DNA from: Pseudomonas gingeri
Lineage (GTDB): Bacteria > Pseudomonadota > Gammaproteobacteria > Pseudomonadales > Pseudomonadaceae
Direction of reading: 5' to 3'
DNA length: 64,000 bases
Assembly: GCF_013386165.1 (NCBI RefSeq)
Contig: NZ_JACAOS010000022.1
Location: forward strand, 469,870-533,869
Below are positions 28,561 to 37,041 of the stretch, piece by piece. The notes under the pieces are model-generated. The model saw only the letters and a list, made by a program, of their open reading frames with translations, was not told where the DNA came from and searched no databases. Each line of letters opens with the position of its first letter. The first letter of the stretch is position 1. Made by a program: the position numbers and the translations under genes.

Positions 28561-29357
28561 GCGCTGAATCCGTGTTCGGTCCCTGGGAAGGTGGCAGCTT
28601 TGACTTCGCTGACATAGGCGCTGAGGGCGCCATGCAGGCTGTCCTGGCCGGCCATGAAGTTCTTCACGAACTTGGGCACGCGACCGCTGATGGACAGGCC
28701 GAGCATGTCGTGCAGGACCAGGACCTGGCCGTCGGTGGCGCTGCCGGCGCCGATGCCGATCACCGGCACCTTTACCGCCTGGGTAATTTCCGCGGCCAGT
28801 TCGCTCGGTACGCATTCGAGCAGGATCATCGCCGCACCGGCCTGTTCCAGGGCGATGGCATCGGCACGCATCTGCCGTGCCTGGGCTTCGCCGCGACCCT
28901 GGACCTTGTAGCCGCCGAAGAGGTTGACCGACTGCGGGGTCAGGCCCATGTGCACGCACACCGGGACACCGCGTTCGGCCAGTTGGCGAATGGATTCGGC
29001 CAGCCAGGCGGCGCCTTCGACCTTGACCATGTGCGCCCCGGCCTGCATCAGCAGGCCGCTGTTGTGGAAGGTCTGCTCGAGGGTGGCGTAGGCCATGAAC
29101 GGCAGGTCGGCGACGATAAAGGCGCCTTGGTTGCCGCGTTTGACGCTGGCGGTGTGGTAACAGATGTCGGCGACGGTGACTGGCAGCGTGCTGTCATGCC
29201 CTTGGGTAACCATGCCCAGCGAATCGCCGATCAGCAGCACTTCGACACCGGCCGCGCAGCTGGCGTGGGCGAAGGTGGCGTCGTAGCTGGTCAGCATGGT
29301 GATTTTTTCACCCTTTTGCTTGAGGCCTTGCAGGGTGGTCAGGGTAATGTCTGGCAT
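28557..29357 (-). CDS. panB: 3-methyl-2-oxobutanoate hydroxymethyltransferase
   Basis: 266 aa TIM barrel making ketopantoate from alpha-ketoisovalerate and methylene-tetrahydrofolate. Conserved segments: TSYDATFAHA, GDSLGMVTQGHDSTLPV with the metal-binding Asp, and VIGIGAGSATDGQVLVLHD. ATG at 29357. Head of panB-panC-panD. Its substrate comes from the valine branch made by ilvI-ilvH-ilvC near 53-56 kb. Confidence 0.97.
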   Translation of the reverse strand: MPDITLTTLQGLKQKGEKITMLTSYDATFAHASCAAGVEVLLIGDSLGMVTQGHDSTLPVTVADICYHTASVKRGNQGAFIVADLPFMAYATLEQTFHNSGLLMQAGAHMVKVEGAAWLAESIRQLAERGVPVCVHMGLTPQSVNLFGGYKVQGRGEAQARQMRADAIALEQAGAAMILLECVPSELAAEITQAVKVPVIGIGAGSATDGQVLVLHDMLGLSISGRVPKFVKNFMAGQDSLHGALSAYVSEVKAATFPGTEHGFSA

Positions 29358-29631
29358 GAAAAAGTCCTCATTAGGCGCCGTGCAAATGACTGCGAGTAAC
29401 GCGCGTGATTCGTCGTGTATACAGGCGCACGTTCTGATGTCGTGCTTGCAAAAGCCTGGATTGCGCCCTTTAAACGCCGCAGGGGCGGCAACGGGACGCC
29501 TATAGTCGTGAGGAGAACTGGGGAAGTCAATCGTGTGTGTTACCGCAATGTTACGCCGGGAGTGTTACCGGCACGACTGATGCGATTCAGCAGGGTAGGG
29601 CGCGGCGGTCGGTGGTGTACTGGCACAGTAC

Positions 29632-29768
29632 CTGTGGCGAGCGGGCTTGCCCGCGCTGGGGCGCGAAGCGGCCCTGAAACCCGTGATCGCGCTGTGTCAG
29701 ATAGACCGCGGTGATCGGTTTTGCGACTGCTTCGCAGCCGAACGCGGGCAAGCCCGCTCGCCACACAG
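29632..29768. repeat. inverted pair of REP elements (REPIN)
   Basis: CTGTGGCGAGCGGGCTTGCC at the left end is mirrored by GGCAAGCCCGCTCGCCACAG at the right end. The 137-bp element lies in the 416-bp gap between folK and panB. This is a standard Pseudomonas REP family. The rest of the gap (29358-29631) must hold the panB promoter; I see no strong -35/-10 pair. Confidence 0.85.
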
Positions 29769-29773
29769 GTGGA

Positions 29774-30262
29774 TCATGCCATTGTTGGGAGGCGTTCGAG
29801 GCCGACGAACGGGCAATCCGCCAGCAGCGCCTTGAGGCTGCGGCCATCGGCCAGCTGCAAATCGGCCGGGGCCAGTTCCGCCAGGGGATACAGCACGAAC
29901 GCCCGGGCCTGCATGTGGTAATGCGGGACTTTCAGGCGCGGTTCGTCGATCAGGCGCTCACCGAACAACAGGATGTCCAGGTCGAGGGTCCGTGGCCCCC
30001 AGCGCTCATGGCGCTCACGACCCTGGTCGATTTCGATGCCTTGCAACGCGTCCAGCAGCGCCAGGGGCGCCAGGCCGCTGTCGAGGGCGGCGACGGCATT
30101 GGTGTAACGCGGCTGGCCGGGTAGCAGCGAATCGCTCTGGTAGAACGCGGAAACGCCCACCAGCAGCGTGTCGGGCAGTTGCCCCAGGGCCTGGACGGCG
30201 TTGCGCAACTGCTCCGCCGGGTCCGCCAGATTGCTGCCCAGCCCGATATACACGTGTTCCAT
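29774..30262 (-). CDS. folK: 2-amino-4-hydroxy-6-hydroxymethyldihydropteridine pyrophosphokinase
   Basis: 162 aa. Transfers pyrophosphate from ATP to hydroxymethyl-dihydropterin, the step before FolP. Carries IGLGSNLADP, RWGPRTLDLDILLFG with the Mg-binding Asp pair, and PHYHMQARAFVLYPL. ATG at 30262, 4 nt after the pcnB stop; the earlier in-frame start lies in pcnB. The pcnB-folK order is common to gammaproteobacteria. Confidence 0.96.
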   Translation of the reverse strand: MEHVYIGLGSNLADPAEQLRNAVQALGQLPDTLLVGVSAFYQSDSLLPGQPRYTNAVAALDSGLAPLALLDALQGIEIDQGRERHERWGPRTLDLDILLFGERLIDEPRLKVPHYHMQARAFVLYPLAELAPADLQLADGRSLKALLADCPFVGLERLPTMA

Positions 30263-30266
30263 CGAC

Positions 30267-31649
30267 TTACTCGTCCGTACCAGCAGCACGCTTGCGCTTG
30301 CCGGCGGTACTGCGTCGGCGTTTGCGCGGGCCAGTACCGTCGTCCTTGCTGCCCAGGTCGCGGATCATGTCGCGCCGCCCGGCATCATTGGCATCCTGGT
30401 AGTCCGTCCACCATTCGCCCAGGCCGTCGGTCTCCTCGCCGGCGGTTTCGCGCAGCAGCAGGAAGTCGTAGCCGGCGCGGAAGCGCGGGTTCTCCAGCAA
30501 CAGGTCGGCACGCTTGCCGCTACGCCGTGGCAGGCGCTCCTGCATGTCCCAGATCTCGCGGATCGGCAGGGTAAAGCGCTTCGGAATCGCAATGCGCTGG
30601 CACTGTTCGCTGATCAATTCGTGGGCGGCTTCCTGCATCGCCGGAATCGGCGGCATACCCTTCGCCTGCAAGCGCAACACACGGCCAGGCAGTGCCGGCC
30701 AGAGCAAGGCGGCGAACAGGAACGCCGGGGTCACCGGCTTGTTCTGCTGGATGCGCAGGTCGGTGTTGATCAGGGCTTCGCTGATCAGCGTGTGGGTGTA
30801 GGTCGGGTTGTGTTCCAGGGCCTCGAAGCTGGCCGGGAACAGCGGTTCGAACAGATTGAGGTCGACCAGCATTTCGAAGGTGCTGGCGGCATAACCCGAG
30901 AGGAACAGCTTGAGCACTTCCTCGAACAGCCGTGCCGAGGGGATCTCGCGTAGCATCGGTGCCAACTTGCGAATCGGCGCGACGGTGTGCTTCTCGATAC
31001 CGAAGTCCAGCTTGGCGGCGAAACGCACGGCCCGCAGCATCCGCACCGGGTCTTCCTGGTAGCGCTGGGTCGGGTCGCCGATCAGGCGGATCAGGCGATT
31101 GCGGATATCGTGTACGCCGTTGGCGTAATCGAGGATGCGCTCGCTGACCGGATCGTAATACAGCGCGTTGATGGTGAAGTCGCGGCGCTGGGCATCGTCT
31201 TCGAGGGTGCCGTAGACGTTGTCGCGCAGGATCCGCCCGCTTTCGTTACGCGAGGACTGGTTGCTGTCCTCGTCTTCGTCCAGCGGGTGGTTGGCGCGGA
31301 AGGTCGCGACCTCGATGATTTCCCGACCGAAGTGGATATGCACGAGTTTGAAACGGCGACCGATGATCCGGGCGTTACGGAATTCGGCGCGGATCTGCTC
31401 CGGCGTGGCGCTGGTGGCGACGTCGAAATCCTTGGGCGTGATATTGAGCAGCATGTCGCGCACGCAACCGCCAACCAGGTAGGCCTGGTAGCCGGCGTTC
31501 TGCAGGCGTTCGACGATGTTGACCGCGTACCGGCTGAACTGGGCCTTTTGCAGCGAGTGTTGGCCGCTATTGAGCACTTCAGGGGTGCTGCGTTTATGTG
31601 GCGTTCGACGCGAGGGAGAACGTAATGACTGGAACAGCTTCTTCAGCAT
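30267..31649 (-). CDS. pcnB: poly(A) polymerase I
   Basis: 460 aa from ATG 31649 (MLKKLFQS); an in-frame GTG nine bases earlier is also possible and neither start has a good ribosome-binding site. Adds 3' poly(A) tails that promote RNA decay. Nucleotidyltransferase motif AYLVGGCVRDMLL followed by the catalytic DFDVATSA; RNA-binding region and a very basic C-terminal tail (RKRRRSTAGKRKRA). Lies downstream of the sRNA gene crcZ, as elsewhere in Pseudomonas. Confidence 0.96.
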   Translation of the reverse strand: MLKKLFQSLRSPSRRTPHKRSTPEVLNSGQHSLQKAQFSRYAVNIVERLQNAGYQAYLVGGCVRDMLLNITPKDFDVATSATPEQIRAEFRNARIIGRRFKLVHIHFGREIIEVATFRANHPLDEDEDSNQSSRNESGRILRDNVYGTLEDDAQRRDFTINALYYDPVSERILDYANGVHDIRNRLIRLIGDPTQRYQEDPVRMLRAVRFAAKLDFGIEKHTVAPIRKLAPMLREIPSARLFEEVLKLFLSGYAASTFEMLVDLNLFEPLFPASFEALEHNPTYTHTLISEALINTDLRIQQNKPVTPAFLFAALLWPALPGRVLRLQAKGMPPIPAMQEAAHELISEQCQRIAIPKRFTLPIREIWDMQERLPRRSGKRADLLLENPRFRAGYDFLLLRETAGEETDGLGEWWTDYQDANDAGRRDMIRDLGSKDDGTGPRKRRRSTAGKRKRAAGTDE

Positions 31650-31739
31650 GGGAGGCACTGTTTGAAGGAATATTCGGCCACTTCAAAGAATGACCGCACG
31701 ATGGGCGAGGATTCTAGCATTTAGTCGAGGGATGGTGTA

Positions 31740-31785
31740 GGAAGGTGCAGCTTCGAGCTGCAAGCCCCGAGCGGCAAGCGTTGAA
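31740..31785. repeat. short Pseudomonas-type intergenic repeat
   Basis: GCAGCTTCGAGCTGCAAGCC followed by related AAGC-containing units forms overlapping small hairpins between pcnB and the crcZ terminator. It resembles the GCAGCTT/AAGCTGC palindromic repeats common between Pseudomonas genes. No gene is visible between 31650 and 31833. Confidence 0.5.
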
Positions 31786-31833
31786 CGCTTGAGGGTGGGG
31801 GAGAGGAATGCCTGAATCGTTCAGGAACTACAA

Positions 31834-32198
31834 GGGGAGCCGAAGCTCCCCCAGAAGTAGTTGCGTGCTCTATTTTTATTATGGTTGCGGGCTTCTTGTT
31901 TTTGTTGATCGCCCTGTGCCACTAGGCTTCAAGCCTGTGGGCTCTCCCAATCGGGAGCCAAGAGCAAACGGATTGCTTTGATCGCTGTAGTGTCATGATC
32001 CAGAGGATCCAACCAGTTCAGGCGCTGCTTTGAGGGCAGTTTTTATTGTTCTCGGCCTGGTCGTGGGGCAAGCCCCAATTACAGTACTTCTCCAAAAGAA
32101 TCAGTTAGCTACGCCTCTCGCCGTGTTGTTTTTATTTTGCGTGAGTCGATACGTCTTGTTTTTATTGTCTGGTGCATTGCTTGTTATTGTTCTTGTAC
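31834..32198 (-). ncRNA. crcZ: CrcZ, Hfq/Crc-sequestering small RNA
   Basis: About 365 nt on the minus strand, between cbrB and pcnB exactly as in P. aeruginosa and P. putida. CrcZ decoys the Hfq-Crc complex and relieves catabolite repression. Six clusters of the AAnAAnAA motif are visible (complement at 32181-32194, 32156-32166, 32126-32138, 32040-32050, 31893-31906 and 31873-31880). The 5' end is placed about 11 nt after a perfect sigma-54 -24/-12 promoter. The 3' end is placed at the GGGGAGC/GCTCCCC hairpin (31834-31852), which has only a weak U-tract, so that end is approximate. No protein-coding frame is credible here. Confidence 0.93.
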
Positions 32199-32208
32199 CA
32201 AAGCTATA

Positions 32209-32222
32209 GCAGGTGCCGTGCC
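32209..32222 (-). promoter_or_regulatory. sigma-54 promoter of crcZ
   Basis: Minus strand reads TTGGCACGGCACCTGCTA: GG (32222-32221), exactly 10 bases, then GC (32210-32209), the invariant -24/-12 elements. Predicted initiation is near 32198. The activator should be CbrB, encoded immediately upstream. Confidence 0.92.
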
Positions 32223-32281
32223 AACTTTTTCGAAACCCCGTAAACATTGGGTTTCCCCGAGAAAATGGTTTTTTCCAGGGC

Positions 32282-32321
32282 AAAAAAAGCCGGATCTTCG
32301 TTACCGATAGACCCGGCTTTT
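32282..32321 (-). terminator. terminator of cbrB
   Basis: On the minus strand AAAAGCCGG and CCGGCTTTTTTT flank a loop region. This separates cbrAB transcription from crcZ, which then relies on its own sigma-54 promoter. Confidence 0.85.
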
Positions 32322-32371
32322 GTTACGTGAAAATCCTGGGGTAACAGTTTTTTCACAAGAAGCAGTGTTAC
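32321..32371 (-). promoter_or_regulatory. probable CbrB binding region upstream of crcZ
   Basis: TGTTAC (32321-32326), 14 bp, GTAACA (32341-32346) form a perfect spaced palindrome. A further TGTTAC half-site lies at 32366-32371. Paired TGTTAC/GTAACA sites are what I recall for CbrB upstream activating sequences. The position, about 100-150 bp from the -12/-24 promoter, suits an enhancer-binding protein. It overlaps the cbrB 3' end region. Confidence 0.75.
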
Positions 32372-32390
32372 CTGTGGGCGCGCGCCCGGT

Positions 32391-33827
32391 TCAGCTCTCG
32401 CTGGCCACTCCGGTCTTGCGCCGTGGAATGCCCAGGCGCTGGCGCCGTTCCCACAGGCACTTGCGGCTGACCCCGAGTTTGCGTGCCAGTTCGGTCTCGG
32501 TCATGTGGTCCTGGTGCTCGAGGACGAAGTGCTGGAAGTAGTCTTCCAGTGACAGATCCTCGGTCGGCTCGTGGCTGGCGTTACTGGTGCTGGCCTGTTG
32601 CGGCGCCAGGCCGATGAATTCTTCCTCTTCCAGATCGCCGAGTTCGATGTCGATGCCCAGCAGGTCGGCGGAAATTTCCGGGCTTTCGCACAGGATCACC
32701 GCTCGCTCGACCGCATTCTCCAGTTCACGGACGTTACCCGGCCAGGCGTAATGACGAATGGCTTGCTCGGCGTCAGGGGCGAAGCGCAGGTCGGTGCGAC
32801 CCACCCGTGCACTCTGGCGGGCGAGGAAGGCGCTGGCGATCTCGTTGACGTCGGCGCCGCGCTCACGCAGAGCTGGGAGCTTCAGTGCGATAACGTGCAG
32901 GCGGTAGTAAAGGTCTTCACGGAACTGGCCGATCTTGGCCAGGCTCTTGAGGTCGCGGTGGGTCGCGGCGATCAGGCGCACATCGACTTTCTGCGACTGC
33001 ACCGAACCGACGCGACGAATCTCGCCTTCCTGCAATACCCGCAGCAGACGCGCCTGGGCTTCGAGGGGCAACTCGCCGATTTCGTCGAGGAACAGGGTGC
33101 CGCCGTCCGCCGCTTCCACCAGGCCGGCGCGACCGGCGCTGGCCCCGGTGAAGGCGCCTTTTTCGTGACCGAAGAGTTCGGACTCGATCAGGCTTTCCGG
33201 GATGGCCGCGCAGTTGACCGAGATCATCGGTGCCTTGGCGCGCTTGGACAGGTTGTGCAGGGCGCGGGCCACCAGTTCCTTGCCGGTGCCCGACTCGCCC
33301 TGGACCAGCACGTTGGAGTCGGTGGGGGCGACTTTGCGGATCTTGCTGTAGAGGTCCTGCATCGGCGGGCAGGAGCCGATGATGCCGATTTCACCATTGG
33401 TGTTGTTGGCACCGGCTTTTTCCGCCGTGCCATTGCCCTTGCCGGCGACTTTTTCTGCCGGCGCGCCTTGGCTGCCCTGACGATCACGGAGGATGCGGGC
33501 CACGGCCTGGAGCATCTCGTCGTGGTCGAACGGCTTGGCGATGTAGTCCACCGCGCCCATTTTCATCGAGTCCACGGCCGAGCGCAGGCTGGCGTAGCTG
33601 GTCATGATCAGCACGGGCGTGCCCTGGCCGAGCTTGATCAGTTCGGTGCCGGGTGCGCCGGGCAGGCGCAGGTCGCTGACGATCAGGTCGAACGAGGGGA
33701 TGCTGAAACGTTCCTGGGCTTCCTGCACCGAACCGGCTTCGCTGACCTGGTACTGATTACGTTCCAGCAGGCGACGCAGGGCGGAGCGGATGATGGTTTC
33801 GTCTTCGACGATCAGAATGTGCGGCAT
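32391..33827 (-). CDS. cbrB: sigma-54-dependent response regulator CbrB
   Basis: 478 aa. The receiver domain has D52 as phospho-acceptor, T76 and K98. An Ala/Gly/Lys/Asn linker (120-146) follows. The AAA+ domain has Walker A GESGTGKE at 177-184 and the sigma-54 contact loop GAFTGA at 224-229. The C-terminal Fis-type helix-turn-helix (TELARKLGVSRKCLWERRQRLG) starts near 445. Controls carbon/nitrogen balance and crcZ. It starts 22 nt after cbrA stops, so the two are cotranscribed. Confidence 0.96.
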   Translation of the reverse strand: MPHILIVEDETIIRSALRRLLERNQYQVSEAGSVQEAQERFSIPSFDLIVSDLRLPGAPGTELIKLGQGTPVLIMTSYASLRSAVDSMKMGAVDYIAKPFDHDEMLQAVARILRDRQGSQGAPAEKVAGKGNGTAEKAGANNTNGEIGIIGSCPPMQDLYSKIRKVAPTDSNVLVQGESGTGKELVARALHNLSKRAKAPMISVNCAAIPESLIESELFGHEKGAFTGASAGRAGLVEAADGGTLFLDEIGELPLEAQARLLRVLQEGEIRRVGSVQSQKVDVRLIAATHRDLKSLAKIGQFREDLYYRLHVIALKLPALRERGADVNEIASAFLARQSARVGRTDLRFAPDAEQAIRHYAWPGNVRELENAVERAVILCESPEISADLLGIDIELGDLEEEEFIGLAPQQASTSNASHEPTEDLSLEDYFQHFVLEHQDHMTETELARKLGVSRKCLWERRQRLGIPRRKTGVASES

Positions 33828-33849
33828 TGATTCGGTTCTCTCGACGGTC

Positions 33850-36804
33850 TCAGTTCACAGCGGACGTCGCTTCGACATGACGCGGCAGGGTGACCCGGAT
33901 ACGGGTGCCACGTTGGCTTTGGATGTCAGCCGGGCTGTCGATGGTGATTTGTCCATAATGCTCTTCAACGATGGAATAGACCAGAGCAAGGCCCAGTCCG
34001 GTGCCCTCGCCAGGATCCTTGGTGGTGAAGAAGGGTTCGAACAATCGGTCCATGATGTTCTTCGGGATACCAGTGCCTTCGTCCTCGACGATCAGGTCGA
34101 TGGTGTGTTCGAAGGCTTCGCTCTTGACCCGCACCGCCGCACCGGCCGGTGAGGCGTCGCGGGCGTTGGAGAGCAGGTTGATCAGCACCTGGGCCAGGCG
34201 TTGGGAATCGCCGTCGACCCAGTGCTCGGGATCGCACAGGTTGAAGAACTGTACTTCGAAGTTGCGCCGATTCAAGGCCAGCAGACCAATGGCATCCTGG
34301 GCGACCTCGGCCAGGCAGACGGCCTCGTCGTTATGCTGGTGACTGCCGGCGTGGGCGAAGCTCATCAGCGACTGGACGATGCGCGAAACGCGCTTGGTCT
34401 GTTCGAGGATCTGCCCGCTGATTTCGGTCAGCTCGCTGTCGTCCTCGCGCTCTTCGCGCAGGTTCTGCGCCAGGCAGGCGATGCCGGTGATCGGGTTGCC
34501 GATCTCGTGGGCTACGCCCGCCGCCAGTCGCCCGATGCTCGCCAGGCGTTCGGAATGCACCAGCTTGTCTTCGAGCATCTGGGTTTCGGTGAGGTCTTCG
34601 ACCAGTAGCACCAGGCCGCTGTTGCCCGGCGCCAACGGCTCGTCGATTGCCGCCTTGTGCAGGTTCAGCCAGCGGGTCTGGCCGTCGAGGGCCAGGTGCT
34701 GCTTGTGCAGGTGTTCGTCCGGTAGGTTGATAAAACCTTGCAGCAAATCCTTCCACGGTTCGCCGAGGGTGCCCAGGCGAGAGCCGACCACCCGTTGTGC
34801 GGCCACGCCAGTGAGCTCTTCCATGGCCTTGTTCCACATCAGGATCTCCTGATCCTTGGCCAGGGAGCAGACGCCCATCGGCAGTTCCTGCAGGGTCTGA
34901 CGGTGGTAGCGGCGCAGGGCGTCGAGCTCGGCGGCGAGGCCCGTGAGGCGCGAGTGGTAGTCTTCCAGGCGGCTCTCGATGAAGTGGATGTCTTCGGTGA
35001 CGTAGCTTTCGCCGCCGGCCTTGTAGGGCAGGAAGGTTTCCACCATGTCCTGGGCCACGCTGGGGCCCATCAGCCCGGACAGGTTGGCCTCGATGCGGTC
35101 GCGCAGGCGGCGCAGGGCATAAGGCCGACGCTCATCGAAAGGCAGGTAGAGATCCCGCAGGGCCTGTTCGACCTCTTTCTGCGCGGCCTTGGCCCCCAGC
35201 GGCTTGGCCAGTTGGGTGGCGAACTCCTGCGGTGAGGCCGCGTGCAGTTCACGGCGTTGCGGGCGACGCACATTGTCCACCGCGCAGGCTTCGGCGGCGC
35301 TGGCCTCTTCGGGGCTGGCGCTGGTGAACAGTGAGATCAGGGTGAACATCAGCACGTTGGCCGCCAGCGAGGCGATGGCCGCCATGTGCCAGCTGGTGTC
35401 GTCGAGCACGTAGATCATGTTCAACAACGGTACGTAGAAACCCTGCAGGTTGCCGATCAACGGCAGCAGCATGGTCACCATCCAGACGATGATCCCAGCC
35501 AGCAGGCCGGCGATGAAACCGCGTCGGTTGGCGGTCGGCCAGTAGAGTACCGAGAGCACGCCAGGGAGGAATTGCAGGGTCGCGACGAAGGCGACGATGC
35601 CCAGGTTGGCGAGGTCCTGCTCGGCGCCCAGCAGCAGGTAGAAACCATAGCCGGCCATGATGATGGCGACGATCAGGGCGCGCCGCGTCCACTTCAGCCA
35701 GCGATAGATATTGCCTTCGGCCGGTGGCTGGTAGAGCGGCAGCACCAGGTGGTTCAGGGCCATGCCCGAGAGCGCCAGGGTGGTGACGATAATCAGCCCG
35801 CTGGCGGCCGAGAGTCCGCCGACGTAGGCCAGCAGGGCCAGGGCCTCGTTGTTGGCGGCAATGCCGATGCCGAGGGTGAAATATTCCGGGTTGGTGGTGG
35901 CGCCGAGCTTGAGCCCGGCCCAGAGAATCAGCGGCACCGCCAGGCTCATCAGCAGCAGGAACAGTGGCAGGCCCCAGCTGGCGCTGACCAGCGAGCGCGG
36001 GTTGAGGTTCTCGGTGAAGGTCATGTGATACATGTGCGGCATCACAATGGCCGAGGCGAAGAACACCAGCAGCAGGGTGCGCCACGGGCCTTCCTGCAGG
36101 GGCGTGTGCAAGGCGGCCAGGGCGGTCTGGTTCTGCAGCAGCCAGAGCTCAAGCTGCTGCGGGCCGTCGAACACCCCGTACAAGGCATACAGGCCGACTC
36201 CGCCGATGGCGATCAACTTGATCACCGATTCGAAGGCAATGGCGAACACCAGGCCTTCGTGCTTTTCCCGGGTGGCGATATGGCGCGAGCCGAAGAAGAT
36301 GGTGAACAGGCTGATCAGCGCACAGAAGCTCAGGGCCACCCGATGCTGCACCGGTTCGCGGGTGAGGATGCCGATGGAGTCGGCCACTGCCTGGATCTGC
36401 AACGCCAGCAGCGGCAGCACGCCGATCAGCATGAACACTGTGGTCAGGGCGCCGGCCCAGGTGCTGCGGAAACGGAAGGCGAACAGGTCGGCCAGGGACG
36501 ACAGCTGGTAGGTGCGGGTGATCTTCAGGATCGGGTAGAGCAGCACCGGCGCCAGCAGGAAGGCGCCGGAGACCCCGAGGTAGCTGGAGAGAAAACCGTA
36601 GCCATACTGATAGGCCAGGCCCACCGTGCCATAAAACGCCCAGGCGCTGGCGTACACGCCCAGGGACAGGGTGTAGGTCAGCGGGTGGCGGATGATCGAG
36701 CGCGGGATCACCCCGCGTTCACTGATCCAGGCCACCCCGAACAACGCCAGCAGGTACGCGGCGCTGATCAGCAGCATCTGGGTCAGGCTAAAGCTCATCG
36801 GCAT
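33850..36804 (-). CDS. cbrA: transporter-like sensor histidine kinase CbrA
   Basis: 984 aa. The N-terminal half (about 1-500) is a sodium/solute-symporter-like membrane domain with a dozen or so spans. Then come a STAC-type linker, a PAS domain (about 610-730) and a histidine kinase with phospho-acceptor H766 in VAHEIGNPITG, an N-box (NLLSNARDA) and GTGLGLALV. Histidine transport and kinase activity are both reported for CbrA in other pseudomonads. Starts at ATG 36804 or 36798; both overlap the end of cbrX in another frame, implying translational coupling. Confidence 0.96.
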   Translation of the reverse strand: MPMSFSLTQMLLISAAYLLALFGVAWISERGVIPRSIIRHPLTYTLSLGVYASAWAFYGTVGLAYQYGYGFLSSYLGVSGAFLLAPVLLYPILKITRTYQLSSLADLFAFRFRSTWAGALTTVFMLIGVLPLLALQIQAVADSIGILTREPVQHRVALSFCALISLFTIFFGSRHIATREKHEGLVFAIAFESVIKLIAIGGVGLYALYGVFDGPQQLELWLLQNQTALAALHTPLQEGPWRTLLLVFFASAIVMPHMYHMTFTENLNPRSLVSASWGLPLFLLLMSLAVPLILWAGLKLGATTNPEYFTLGIGIAANNEALALLAYVGGLSAASGLIIVTTLALSGMALNHLVLPLYQPPAEGNIYRWLKWTRRALIVAIIMAGYGFYLLLGAEQDLANLGIVAFVATLQFLPGVLSVLYWPTANRRGFIAGLLAGIIVWMVTMLLPLIGNLQGFYVPLLNMIYVLDDTSWHMAAIASLAANVLMFTLISLFTSASPEEASAAEACAVDNVRRPQRRELHAASPQEFATQLAKPLGAKAAQKEVEQALRDLYLPFDERRPYALRRLRDRIEANLSGLMGPSVAQDMVETFLPYKAGGESYVTEDIHFIESRLEDYHSRLTGLAAELDALRRYHRQTLQELPMGVCSLAKDQEILMWNKAMEELTGVAAQRVVGSRLGTLGEPWKDLLQGFINLPDEHLHKQHLALDGQTRWLNLHKAAIDEPLAPGNSGLVLLVEDLTETQMLEDKLVHSERLASIGRLAAGVAHEIGNPITGIACLAQNLREEREDDSELTEISGQILEQTKRVSRIVQSLMSFAHAGSHQHNDEAVCLAEVAQDAIGLLALNRRNFEVQFFNLCDPEHWVDGDSQRLAQVLINLLSNARDASPAGAAVRVKSEAFEHTIDLIVEDEGTGIPKNIMDRLFEPFFTTKDPGEGTGLGLALVYSIVEEHYGQITIDSPADIQSQRGTRIRVTLPRHVEATSAVN

Positions 36805-36964
36805 CTTTTTGGCTCTGCAGGATGAAGGTCACGACGATCAGGATCAGCCAGAGCAGATAAGGGCGATACCAGGCGCCGGTGGCGTCGATCCACCAGTCCA
36901 TGATGGCCGGCGAGAACAGGTAGATCCCGACCACCAGCAGCAGGACCAAGCGATAGATGTACAT
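36788..36964 (-). CDS. cbrX: CbrX-type small membrane protein
   Basis: 58 aa, beginning MYIYRLVLLLVVGIYLF and ending KDADEL. It has two hydrophobic spans (about 5-20 and 37-51) joined by a Trp-rich loop (DWWIDATGAWYRPY). ATG at 36964 has GAGAGG about 6 nt upstream. Its last codons overlap the cbrA start by 11-17 nt, so ribosomes finishing cbrX can enter cbrA. Position and size fit the small gene described ahead of cbrA in P. putida and P. fluorescens. Biochemical function unknown. Confidence 0.85.
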   Translation of the reverse strand: MYIYRLVLLLVVGIYLFSPAIMDWWIDATGAWYRPYLLWLILIVVTFILQSQKDADEL

Positions 36965-37041
36965 CCCGGCCTCTCTTTATTGTGTGCGTGCCCGAAAACG
37001 TGCGGCGATGGTAACGGATGGGCGCCAACCTGCAAGGGGCG

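Noticed and set aside
32101..32283. 60-codon minus-strand frame in the cbrB-pcnB gap
   Set aside because: It lies across the crcZ promoter and sRNA; the A-rich motifs it would encode are explained by CrcZ.
36795..37028. 77-codon minus-strand frame ahead of cbrA
   Set aside because: Arg/His/Pro-rich and in the wrong frame; the hydrophobic 58-codon cbrX frame in the same place has a ribosome-binding site and overlaps cbrA sensibly.
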